Assembly: GCF_022698165.1 (NCBI RefSeq)
Contig: NZ_JALDAY010000007.1
Location: 558,001-622,000 of the forward strand
Direction of reading: 5' to 3'
DNA from: Streptomyces cylindrosporus
GTDB taxonomy: Bacteria; Actinomycetota; Actinomycetes; Streptomycetales; Streptomycetaceae
Length of the DNA: 64,000 bases
Below are positions 44,090 to 51,733 of the stretch, piece by piece. Below the pieces are notes generated by a model. It saw only the letters and a list, made by a program, of their open reading frames with translations. It was not told the origin of the DNA and ran no database searches. A program made the translations under genes and the position numbers. The number at the start of each line of letters is the position of its first letter. The stretch's first letter is position 1.

Positions 44090-46084
44090 TCACACAGCCG
44101 CGATACGGCGGACCGTGTCGGCGATGGTGTCCCGCGAGGGCAGCCACAGCCGCTCCAGCGAGGGCGCGTAGGGAGCAGGCGTCGGGGGCGCCGCGACCCG
44201 GGTGACGGGCGCGTCCAGGTGCCAGAAGCCCTCGTCGACGGCGAGCGCGGACAGTTCGGCGCCGACGCCGAAGTCCCGTACCGCCTCATGGGCGATGACC
44301 AGGCGGTTGGTCTTGGCGAGGGAGGCGAGGACCGTCTCGCGGTCCAGCGGGGCGATCGTGCGCAGGTCGATCACCTCGACGCTCACGCCCTCCGCGGCCA
44401 GCGACTCGGCGGCGGCCAGGGCGTCCTGGACCATCCGCGACCAGGAGACGAGCGTGACGTCGGTGCCCTCGCGGACGACCTTCGCCTTTCCCAGCGGGAT
44501 CAGGTGGTCGGCCGGCGGCTTCGGCCCCTTGAGGCCGTACTGCAGCCGGTTCTCGACGAAGACCACCGGGTTCGGGTCCTGGATGGCCGCCCGCAACAGG
44601 CCATAGGTGTCGGCCGGGTTGGACGGCATCACCACGGTCAGCCCGGGGATGTGCGCGAGGAGCGCCTCCAGGCTCTGCGAGTGCTGGCTGCCGGAGGAGC
44701 GGCCCGCGCCGAACTGCGTGCGCACCACCAGCGGCATGGAGGCCCGGCCGCCGGTCATGAAGCGCAGCTTGGCGGCCTGGTTGAGCAGCATGTCGAGGCA
44801 GACGCCGATGAAGTCCATGTACATCACCTCGACGACCGGCTTCATGCCGGCCATGGCCGCCCCGACCGCCGTACCGATGATGGCGCTCTCGCTGATCGGA
44901 GTGTCGCGCACCCGGCCCGGGAACGCCTGGGCGAGACCGCGGGTGAGCCCGAAGACGTTGCCGCCCGCGCCGACGTCGATGCCGGCGACGAACACGCCGG
45001 GGTCGGCGGCCAGTTCGTGCTCCAGGGCCAGGCGTACGGCGTCCATGGACCGGAAGACCTCGCCCGCCGCGGGTGCGGGCTCGGGCAGGGCGGGGCGCGG
45101 GGCCGAGACGAAGTCGTACAGGGTCTCCGGGGCCGGCTCGGGCAGGCTCCTGGCCCACTGCACCGCCGCCTCGATCTCCTTGTCGATCTCCTCGTCGACC
45201 GCGTCGGCCTGCGCGGCCGGCACCCCGGCGGCGGCCAGATGGCGGCGGGCCACCAGCAGCGGGTCGCGCTCCTTGGCCTCGGCGACCTCCTCGGCGCTGC
45301 GGTAGCGCTCCGGGTCGCCCTCGTAGTGGCCGTGCCAGCGGTAGGTCTCCGCCTCCACCAGGACCGGACCGCCGCCCGCCCGCAGCCGCGCCACCACGTC
45401 GGTCATCAGACCGGCCACCGCGAGTACGTCGTTGCCGTCGACGTGCGCGTACCCGATGCCGTAACCGGCCGCGCGGGCGGACAGGGCGGCCCGGTGCTGC
45501 TCGGCGGCGGGCGAGAACTCCGAGTAGTGGTTGTTCTCGCACAGGAAGACGACCGGCAGGTCCCATACGGCGGCCAGGTTGACCGCCTCGTGGAACATGC
45601 CCTGCGCGACCGCGCCGTCGCCGAAGAAGGCCACCACCACGTCGCCCGCGTCGCGCAGCTTGGCCGCGGTGGCCACGCCCGCGGCGATGGGGAGCCCGGC
45701 GCCGACGATGCCGTTGGCGCCGTAGATGCCGAGACCCGGGTCGGCGATGTGCATCGAGCCGCCGCGGCCGTGGCAGGTGCCCGCCTCCTTGCCCATCAGC
45801 TCGGCCATCATCGGCGCCACGTCCAGGCCCTTGGCCAGCACATGGCCGTGGCCGCGGTGGGTGGAGGTGATGCCGTCCCGCGGACCGAGGGGCCAGCAGG
45901 CGCCCACGGCGCTCGCCTCCTGACCGATCGACAGATGGAGAAAGCCGGGAATCTCGGTCGCCTTGTACAGCTCGGAGGCCCGCTCCTCGAAACGCCGGAC
46001 ACGACGCATCCGGCGGTACATCTCCAGAAGCTGATCCGTGTGCCCGGATGCGGGCCCCGCCTGCACTGCTGCATCGGTCGTCAT
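44090..46084 (-). CDS. Fused alpha-beta E1 component, thiamine-dependent 2-oxoacid (acetoin-type) dehydrogenase
   Basis: A 664-residue natural fusion. Residues 1 to about 325 are an E1-alpha domain with the TPP motif GDGAVAQGMFHEAVNL ending near CENN. Residues about 345-664 are an E1-beta domain (FGLTRGLAQAFPGRVRDTPISESAIIGTAVGAAMAGMKPVVEVMYMDF, then GVDVTLVSWSRMVQDAL). It decarboxylates a 2-oxoacid or cleaves an acetoin-like hydroxyketone. No E2 or E3 gene is near, so it must borrow them or work alone. ATG 46084 has GAGG 7 bases upstream, and a longer frame to 46126 has none. Divergent from TetR with operator S6 between. Confidence 0.92.
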   Translation of the reverse strand: MTTDAAVQAGPASGHTDQLLEMYRRMRRVRRFEERASELYKATEIPGFLHLSIGQEASAVGACWPLGPRDGITSTHRGHGHVLAKGLDVAPMMAELMGKEAGTCHGRGGSMHIADPGLGIYGANGIVGAGLPIAAGVATAAKLRDAGDVVVAFFGDGAVAQGMFHEAVNLAAVWDLPVVFLCENNHYSEFSPAAEQHRAALSARAAGYGIGYAHVDGNDVLAVAGLMTDVVARLRAGGGPVLVEAETYRWHGHYEGDPERYRSAEEVAEAKERDPLLVARRHLAAAGVPAAQADAVDEEIDKEIEAAVQWARSLPEPAPETLYDFVSAPRPALPEPAPAAGEVFRSMDAVRLALEHELAADPGVFVAGIDVGAGGNVFGLTRGLAQAFPGRVRDTPISESAIIGTAVGAAMAGMKPVVEVMYMDFIGVCLDMLLNQAAKLRFMTGGRASMPLVVRTQFGAGRSSGSQHSQSLEALLAHIPGLTVVMPSNPADTYGLLRAAIQDPNPVVFVENRLQYGLKGPKPPADHLIPLGKAKVVREGTDVTLVSWSRMVQDALAAAESLAAEGVSVEVIDLRTIAPLDRETVLASLAKTNRLVIAHEAVRDFGVGAELSALAVDEGFWHLDAPVTRVAAPPTPAPYAPSLERLWLPSRDTIADTVRRIAAV

Positions 46085-46142
46085 GCGCGTCCTCGCATTG
46101 CTCGCGCGGGCGGCGCACAGCCGCACCGCCTGAGTCCTGTTT

Positions 46143-46162
46143 TTAATGTACCGTCTGGTCTA
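46143..46162 (+). promoter_or_regulatory. TetR-type operator S6 between divergent E1 and tetR genes
   Basis: On the minus strand TAGACC-AGAC-GGTACA followed by TTAA, sharing 13 bases (TAGACCAGACGGT) with S2. It lies 52 bp upstream of the TetR start and 59 bp from the E1 start in an AT-rich patch, as expected of an autoregulated divergent promoter. Confidence 0.65.
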
Positions 46163-46213
46163 GCAAACTTCTTGGGACAGAGCGGAAAACGAAGTCGGGC
46201 GGGGAGCGAAGCA

Positions 46214-46921
46214 ATGCCCAGACCACCGGGCCACGGGCCGGACTACCAGGTCCGGCGCCAGAAGATCATCGACACGGCCGCCGAGCTGTTCGCCCGCCAG
46301 GGCTACGCGGCGACCTCGGTCAACGACCTGGGCCGCGCGGTAGGGCTCGCGAAGGGGGCGCTGTACTACTACATCGGCTCCAAGGAGAATCTGCTGATCG
46401 AGATCCAGTCCCGGGTGATGTCCCCGCTGCTGTCCAGGGCGCGGGAGATCGTCGCGCTCGACGCGGATCCGCTGGTGCGGCTGCGCCTGCTGTCCGAGTC
46501 GCTGCTGACGACCATCTTCCACAGGCTCGACCACATCTGGGTCTACGAGCACGACTACCGCAGTCTCACCGGCGACGCCCTGCACACCCTGCTCGGCCAG
46601 CGCGCCGAGTTCGAGCGGCTGGTGCGCGGGCTGCTCACGGAGGCCGTCGAGCGGGGCGCCTTCCGCGCGATGCCGCCGCGGCTGGCCACGCTGCAGTTCC
46701 TCAACCTCCACAACCACACCTACCAGTGGGCGAAGCCGGGCGGCCGCTGGGACGCCGCACAGCTCTCGCGCGAGTACTGCGACACCCTGCTGCGCGGTTT
46801 CGGCGCGCCGGGGGCCGTCCTGCCGGACCTGGAGGAGAAGGCGGCGGCGTTCAAGCGGGAGCGCCCGGACCTGCCGCTGGACCCCGAGGCCGAGTGGCAG
46901 GTCGATCCGCCGGCCGCCTGA
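46214..46921 (+). CDS. TetR-family transcriptional regulator, candidate master repressor of the catabolic island
   Basis: A 235-residue regulator. The N-terminal HTH covers residues about 15-62: IIDTAAELFARQGYAATSVNDLGRAVGLAKGALYYYIGSKENLL. The C-terminal ligand domain is alpha-helical with an extended tail of about 35 residues rich in acidic and proline residues. A palindrome of the TAGACC-N4-GGTCTA type lies in its own promoter, and related sites precede six other targets, so it is the best candidate for controlling the regulon. The ligand may be a CoA thioester or pathway intermediate; unproven. Confidence 0.9.
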   Translation: MPRPPGHGPDYQVRRQKIIDTAAELFARQGYAATSVNDLGRAVGLAKGALYYYIGSKENLLIEIQSRVMSPLLSRAREIVALDADPLVRLRLLSESLLTTIFHRLDHIWVYEHDYRSLTGDALHTLLGQRAEFERLVRGLLTEAVERGAFRAMPPRLATLQFLNLHNHTYQWAKPGGRWDAAQLSREYCDTLLRGFGAPGAVLPDLEEKAAAFKRERPDLPLDPEAEWQVDPPAA

Positions 46922-46925
46922 GCCG

Positions 46926-46953
46926 GGGGCCCGCGGTGCACACCGCGAGCCCC
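46926..46953 (+). terminator. Terminator between convergent tetR and acyl-CoA dehydrogenase genes
   Basis: Stem of 5 plus 6 bp with one internal mismatch (46926-46937 against 46942-46953), loop GCAC. Confidence 0.6.
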
Positions 46954-46961
46954 TGCGCCCG

Positions 46962-48116
46962 TCATGCCTGCTTCACCAGGGCCCGGGCGATGACGTCCCG
47001 CTGGATCTCGTTGGTGCCCTCGCCGATCTCCAGGATCTTGGCGTCGGCGTAGAACCGCGAGATCTCCGACTCCCGGACATAGCCGTAGCCGCCGTGGATC
47101 TGCACCGCCTGGGAGGCGGCCCGGTTGGCGACCTCGGAGGCGTACAGCTTGGCCATGGCGGCCTCCTTGCTGTACGACCGTCCCTGGTCGGCGAGCCAGG
47201 CGGCGCGGTAGACCATCCAGCGGGCGGCCTCGAACTCCGTGCCGATGTCGGCGATCTTGTGCGCGACCGCCTGGAACGACGAGAGCGGCCGGCCGAACTG
47301 GTGCCGTTCCGTGGCGTGTTTGACGGCGAGGGCGAGTGCGGCCTTGGCCAGCGACAGGCCGAGGGCGGCGACGCTGATGCGGCCCTTGTCGAGGACGGAG
47401 AGGAACTGGCGCAGCCCGCCGCCCTCCTCGCCGACGAGGTGGTCGTCGGAGATCCGGCAGTCGTCGAAGACCAGTTCCCGGGTGTCCATGGCGTGCCAGC
47501 CGAGCTTCTTCAGCTTGGCGCCACAGGTGTAACCGGGGGTGCCGGTCGGGACGTAGAAGGTGGCGAACCGTTTCCGTCCGTCCTCGTCCTTGCCGGTGGT
47601 GGCGAGCAGGGTGACGCCCTGGCTGATGTCGGTGCCGGCGTTGGTGATGAACATCTTGGTGCCGTTGATCACCCAACTCCCGTCCTCCCGGCGGGCGGTG
47701 GTGGTGATCCCGGCCGCGTCGGACCCGGCGCCGGGCTCGGTCAGGCCGAACGCGCCGATGGCCTCGCCACGGGCCAGCGGGGCGAGCCAGCGCTGCTTCT
47801 GCTCCTCGGTGCCGTAGGCGAGGAGCGGCAGGGTCGCGATGGTGGAGTGGGCGTTCCAGGAGGAGGCCACCGACTGGTCGGCGGCGCCGAGTTCCTCCAT
47901 GACGGCCACGTAGGACACCATGTCGGAGCCCGCGCCGCCGTACTGCTCGGGCACGAGCATGCCCATCAGGCCGAGTTCGCCGAGCTTGGTGAAGACATGC
48001 GTCGGGAACTCCTCGTTCTCCGACCACTCGGCCGCGTTCGGGGTGATCTCCTTGGCCGCGAACTCCCGGACCATGTCCTGAAGGTCCCGCGTCTCCTCCG
48101 GCAGGTCGAAATCCAT
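46962..48116 (-). CDS. Acyl-CoA dehydrogenase
   Basis: A 384-residue FAD enzyme of full length. FAD/substrate motif: FGLTEPGAGSDAAGITTTA. C-terminal active-site region: YADAKILEIGEGTNEIQRDVIAR, with the catalytic Glu in the EGT stretch. RHQFGRPLSSFQ and QIHGGYGYVRES are standard family signatures. It introduces the alpha,beta double bond of a CoA thioester for the hydratase encoded in the same operon. Start ATG 48116 lies 5 bp after the alcohol dehydrogenase stop. Confidence 0.95.
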   Translation of the reverse strand: MDFDLPEETRDLQDMVREFAAKEITPNAAEWSENEEFPTHVFTKLGELGLMGMLVPEQYGGAGSDMVSYVAVMEELGAADQSVASSWNAHSTIATLPLLAYGTEEQKQRWLAPLARGEAIGAFGLTEPGAGSDAAGITTTARREDGSWVINGTKMFITNAGTDISQGVTLLATTGKDEDGRKRFATFYVPTGTPGYTCGAKLKKLGWHAMDTRELVFDDCRISDDHLVGEEGGGLRQFLSVLDKGRISVAALGLSLAKAALALAVKHATERHQFGRPLSSFQAVAHKIADIGTEFEAARWMVYRAAWLADQGRSYSKEAAMAKLYASEVANRAASQAVQIHGGYGYVRESEISRFYADAKILEIGEGTNEIQRDVIARALVKQA

Positions 48117-48121
48117 GTCAC

Positions 48122-49177
48122 TTATCCCTTCGGGGTCAGCAGCACCTTCAGGTGCCTTGCGCGGTCGGCCGCCAGGTCCGCGAAGACCCCGGCTCCTTCC
48201 GAGAGCGAGAAACGTCCGGTGATCAGTGGCGAGGCGTCCAGCCGCCCGGTGCTCATCAGGTCGATCACACGGGGGATGTCGAAGTTGTAGCCGAGCGTGC
48301 CGAGCACGGAACGCTCGTAGAAGACGAGCTGCCCCATGTCGAACTCGACGCTGCCGTGGCCGACTCCGGCGAGCACGACGCGTCCGCCGCGCCGGACGGT
48401 CGCCACCGCCTGGGCGGCGAGCGCGGGGACGCCGGTCGCGTCGATGACGACGTCCGGGCCGATGCGGTTCGTCCTGAGGAACACCTCCCGGCGTACGTCG
48501 GTCTCGCGCGGGTCGAAGGCCTCGGTGACGCCGAGGTTCAGCAGCAACTCGCGGCGCCCCGCGAGGGGTTCGCTCACGTAGAGCGCGGCGGCGCCGGCGA
48601 TGCGGGCCGCGAGGACCACGGCGACGCCGATCGGGCCGCCGCCGACGACGAGGACGTTGTCGCCGGGGCGGACGCCGGCCCGGGTGACGGCGTGCAGGCC
48701 GACCGCGAGGGGTTCGGCGGCGGCCGCCATCTCGTCGCTCACGTTGTCGGGGAGCCGGGTCAGGCCCGCGATCGGGACGGTGACGCGATCCGCGAAGGCG
48801 CCGGGTGAGGCGAGGCCCACGGAGCCGCTCTTGGGGCAGATGTGGTACTCGCCGCGGGTACACCAGAAGCAGAGGCCGCATCGCCAGACGGGGTCGGCGG
48901 TCACCCTGTCGCCGATCGTGATGCCGGGGACCTCGGTGCCCAACGCGACGACCGTGCCGCTCAGTTCGTGGCCGAGGGCGAGGGGCGGGGCCTCGCCGGT
49001 GAGGGGGTGCGGGCCCTCGCGGATCATGTGCGGGCCTTCGAGGAACTCGTGCAGGTCCGTGCCGCAGACTCCGCACCAGGAGACCTCGACGACTGCCTCG
49101 TGCGGTTGCGGGGTCGGGGGGTCGGGGACCTCTTCGAGTCGGAGGTCGTGTGCGGCGTGCCAGCGCAGGGCCTTCAT
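48122..49177 (-). CDS. Zinc-dependent alcohol dehydrogenase, (R,R)-butanediol-dehydrogenase-like
   Basis: A 351-residue medium-chain dehydrogenase. Catalytic zinc region: WCGVCGTDLHEFLEGP and LALGHELSG. Structural zinc cysteines: the four in WRCGLCFWCTRGEYHIC. NAD motif: VLVVGGGPIGVAVVLAARIAG. The TDLHEF stretch is typical of 2,3-butanediol dehydrogenases. With the acetoin-type E1 in the same regulon, it may oxidise a vicinal diol or hydroxyketone made by ring cleavage. Middle gene of the operon hydratase, alcohol dehydrogenase, acyl-CoA dehydrogenase. Confidence 0.92.
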   Translation of the reverse strand: MKALRWHAAHDLRLEEVPDPPTPQPHEAVVEVSWCGVCGTDLHEFLEGPHMIREGPHPLTGEAPPLALGHELSGTVVALGTEVPGITIGDRVTADPVWRCGLCFWCTRGEYHICPKSGSVGLASPGAFADRVTVPIAGLTRLPDNVSDEMAAAAEPLAVGLHAVTRAGVRPGDNVLVVGGGPIGVAVVLAARIAGAAALYVSEPLAGRRELLLNLGVTEAFDPRETDVRREVFLRTNRIGPDVVIDATGVPALAAQAVATVRRGGRVVLAGVGHGSVEFDMGQLVFYERSVLGTLGYNFDIPRVIDLMSTGRLDASPLITGRFSLSEGAGVFADLAADRARHLKVLLTPKG

Positions 49178-49214
49178 GTTCTCCCCCTTCTGTGTCGTCG
49201 TTCGGGTGCGGGTT

Positions 49215-49258
49215 CGTTGTGGCTGGTCGCGCAGTTCCCCGCGCCCCTTACGGGGCGC
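49215..49258 (-). repeat. Dispersed Streptomyces-type repeat, short version, overlapping a gene end
   Basis: On the minus strand it runs GCGCCCCGTAAGGGGCGC (a 7-bp hairpin, 49241-49258), then GGGGAACTGCGCGACCAGCC and ACAACG. It matches both ends of the longer copy at 24088-24148. It supplies the last codons and the TAA stop of the enoyl-CoA hydratase gene. Confidence 0.7.
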
Positions 49259-50027
49259 TGCTGAAACGGGCCTTGCCCGGGCCGTGTTCCAGGAAGGACT
49301 GGATGCCCGTCGTCGCGTCTGCCGTGCCGAACACCCCTGTGAACAGGGAGCGTTCGAGGGCCAGGCCGGTGGACAGGGACGTGTCGGCGCCGTGGTCCAC
49401 GGCCTCCTTGATCGCCTCCAGGGCCGCGGCCGGGCCCTCGGCCAGGCGGCGGGCGTAGCGCACGGCCGTCTCGTACACCTCTGCCGTGGGGACCACCTCG
49501 TCCACCAGGCCCAGCCGCATGGCCTCCTCGGCGCCCACCCGGCGGCCTGTCATCAGGAGGTTCTTCGCTCGTGACGGGCCGATCAGGCGGGTGAGCCGCT
49601 GGGTGCCGCCCGAGCCGGGCATGATGCCGAGCTGGACCTCCGGCTGGCCGAGGACCGCGTCGTCGGCGGCCACCCGGTAGTCGGCGGCGAGGGCCAGTTC
49701 GAGGCCGCCGCCGAGCGCGTATCCGGTGATGGCCGCGACGACCGGTACCGGGAGGCGGGCCACCTCGTCGAAGGTGCGTTGCAGCGCCCGGTTCCAGCCC
49801 CGGACCTCCTCGGGGTCCATCGCGGCCAGCGCCTTGACGTCCGCCCCGGCGGCGAACAGCCGCTCCCCGCCGTACAGCACCACCGCCCGCACCGCGGGGT
49901 CCTCCGCGAGCCTGCGCACACCGGTGGCCAGCTCGCGGCGCTGCGCGGTGTCGAAGGCGTTCATCGGCGGATGGGCGAGTCGGACCGTGACCACGGGTCC
50001 GTCGGTCTCGAGGCGGATACGAGGCAA
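49248..50027 (-). CDS. Enoyl-CoA hydratase / isomerase (crotonase family)
   Basis: A 259-residue crotonase. Oxyanion-hole stretches: FAAGADVKALAAMDP and ITGYALGGGLELALAADYRVA; the second carries the conserved GGG-x-E. The second catalytic Glu region is LGQPEVQLGIMPGSGGTQRL, so both hydratase glutamates seem present. It hydrates the product of the acyl-CoA dehydrogenase encoded downstream. The stop codon comes from a dispersed repeat. First gene of the minus-strand operon behind operator S7. Confidence 0.94.
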   Translation of the reverse strand: MPRIRLETDGPVVTVRLAHPPMNAFDTAQRRELATGVRRLAEDPAVRAVVLYGGERLFAAGADVKALAAMDPEEVRGWNRALQRTFDEVARLPVPVVAAITGYALGGGLELALAADYRVAADDAVLGQPEVQLGIMPGSGGTQRLTRLIGPSRAKNLLMTGRRVGAEEAMRLGLVDEVVPTAEVYETAVRYARRLAEGPAAALEAIKEAVDHGADTSLSTGLALERSLFTGVFGTADATTGIQSFLEHGPGKARFSSAP

Positions 50028-50116
50028 GGGGCCCTCCTCCGGGTGGAAGCGACTCGGGGCCGCCTGGATGGTTGTCGACCAGTGGGCTCCGTCGTAAAGT
50101 GCGGCTCAATGTTTTA

Positions 50117-50136
50117 TAGACCAAGAGGTACACTAA
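50117..50136 (+). promoter_or_regulatory. TetR-type operator S7 in the divergent hydratase/ligase promoter
   Basis: TAGACC-AAGA-GGTACA followed by CTAA, 16 of 20 positions as in S6 on its minus strand. It lies 61 bp before the ligase start and 89 bp from the hydratase start, in an AT-rich patch with a TATAAA-like -10 on the minus strand. Confidence 0.65.
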
Positions 50137-50153
50137 ATCTTGGTAGCGGGCAA

Positions 50154-50165
50154 CCGACCGGTCGG
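50154..50165 (+). promoter_or_regulatory. Perfect 12-bp palindrome in the ligase leader
   Basis: CCGACCGGTCGG, with GACC and GGTC abutting instead of spaced by 4. It lies 32 bp before the ligase start and 21 bp after S7; it could be a second operator or a binding site for the IclR protein, since GACCGGTC recurs at 53463-53470. Confidence 0.35.
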
Positions 50166-50197
50166 GACATTCCCGGCCGCCGAGCCGGAGAGTCGCC

Positions 50198-51730
50198 GTG
50201 CACAATTTTTCGAGCATCCTCGATTACCACCTGGCCCAGCGGCCCGACGCCGTGGCCGTGACGCAGGACGACCGCCGCCTGACGGTGCGCGAGCTCCATG
50301 AGCGGGTGAACCGGCTGGCCGCCGGTCTGACGGAGCTGGGCGTCGGGCGCGGCGACGTCGTGGCCCTGCTGCTGTACAACCGGCCGGAGTTCATCGAGCT
50401 GGTGTACGCGGCCAATCGCGTCGGGGCCGTGTTCCTGCCGTTGAACTACCGCCTGTCCGAGGAGGAATGGGCGTACATCCTGGACCACGCCGAGGCGAAG
50501 GCGATCGTCACCGAGCCGGAGTTCCTGCGCGCGACGGACCGCATCGCCGCCAGGGCCGCCGGCCTGGAGCACCGGATCCTGGTGGACGGAGAGGCTCCCG
50601 CGCCCGGGTGGACCGGCTACGAGGCGCTGCTGGACCGGCACCAGGCAGCGGAGGTCGCCGCCGTGGACGTCGGCCCCGACGACCTCCAGCGCCTGATGTA
50701 CACCTCGGGCACCACCTCGCGGCCCAAGGGCGTGCGCATCACGTACGGGAACGTGCAGGCCAAGAACCTGGCGCACATCGTCCACTTCGGGCTGACCGCG
50801 GCCGACACCACACTGGTCTGCGGCCCGCTCTATCACGTGGGCGGCCTGGACATGCCGGCCCTCGGCGTCCTGTACGCGGGCGGCGCAGTGGTGCTCCAGC
50901 GGAAGTTCGACCCGCAGGGCGTCCTGCGGTCGATACAGGAGCACCGGGTCACCAACGCCTGGCTCGCGCCCGCCATGGTCAACGCGGTGCTGGAGGTCCC
51001 GGACCGGGAGTCCTACGACACCTCCTCGGTCCGCTTCGTCCTCGGCGGCGGCGAGAAGACCCCCGAGCCGGTGCTGCGCCGCATCATGAACGCCTTCCCC
51101 AACGCCTGGTTCGCCGACGCCTACGGGCTGACCGAGACGGTCTCCGGCGACACCTTCCTCGACCGCGAGCACGCGCTGTCCAAGCTGGGCTCGGTCGGGC
51201 GTCCGGTGCCGCACACGCGCGTGCGGATCGTCGACGACACCGGCAAGGAGCTGCCGGCGGGCGAGCTGGGCGAGATCACGCTGCGCGGCCCGAAGGTCTT
51301 CGCCGGCTACTGGCGCGACGAGAAGGCCACGGCCGCGGCCCTGCAGAACGGCTGGTTCCACACCGGGGACATCGGGCACGTCGACGAGGACGGCTTCCTC
51401 TACATCGACGACCGCAAGAAGGACATGATCGTCTCGGGCGGGGAGAACATCGCGACTCCCGAGGTGGAGCGGGTGCTGTACGAGCACCCCGCTGTCCTCG
51501 AGGCCGCGGTGGTCGGGCTGACGCATCCCCGCTGGGGCGAGGTCCCGCGCGCCTTCGTGGTGTTCCGGCCGGGCGCGGACGCCGGGCCGGACGAGCTGCG
51601 GGAGTTCTGCGCGGGACACCTCGCCAAGTTCAAGGTGCCGGTCCGCTTCGACGTCGTCGGCGAACTCCCCCGCACTCCTTCCGGCAAGGTCCTCAAGCGG
51701 ACCCTGCGCGACATCCCCGTGGAGGACTGA
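50198..51730 (+). CDS. Acyl-CoA ligase (FadD3-like AMP-binding)
   Basis: A 510-residue ANL enzyme. A3 motif MYTSGTTSRPKGV, A5 ADAYGLTETVSGD, hinge IDDRKKDMIVSGGENIATPEVE, catalytic lysine in TPSGKVLKRTL. It activates a carboxylic acid, presumably the hydroxy- or oxo-acid freed after Baeyer-Villiger cleavage, for beta-oxidation by the enzymes encoded divergently. GTG 50198 follows a GGAGAG sequence. Co-transcribed with the SDR gene 3 bp downstream. Confidence 0.93.
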   Translation: MHNFSSILDYHLAQRPDAVAVTQDDRRLTVRELHERVNRLAAGLTELGVGRGDVVALLLYNRPEFIELVYAANRVGAVFLPLNYRLSEEEWAYILDHAEAKAIVTEPEFLRATDRIAARAAGLEHRILVDGEAPAPGWTGYEALLDRHQAAEVAAVDVGPDDLQRLMYTSGTTSRPKGVRITYGNVQAKNLAHIVHFGLTAADTTLVCGPLYHVGGLDMPALGVLYAGGAVVLQRKFDPQGVLRSIQEHRVTNAWLAPAMVNAVLEVPDRESYDTSSVRFVLGGGEKTPEPVLRRIMNAFPNAWFADAYGLTETVSGDTFLDREHALSKLGSVGRPVPHTRVRIVDDTGKELPAGELGEITLRGPKVFAGYWRDEKATAAALQNGWFHTGDIGHVDEDGFLYIDDRKKDMIVSGGENIATPEVERVLYEHPAVLEAAVVGLTHPRWGEVPRAFVVFRPGADAGPDELREFCAGHLAKFKVPVRFDVVGELPRTPSGKVLKRTLRDIPVED

Positions 51731-51733
51731 GGC

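Noticed and set aside
42974..46213. A very long plus-strand frame joined in phase to the TetR gene
   Set aside because: The part before 46214 lies out of frame over the PF04199 gene and antisense to the E1 gene, with shadow-like composition; only the last 235 residues are real.
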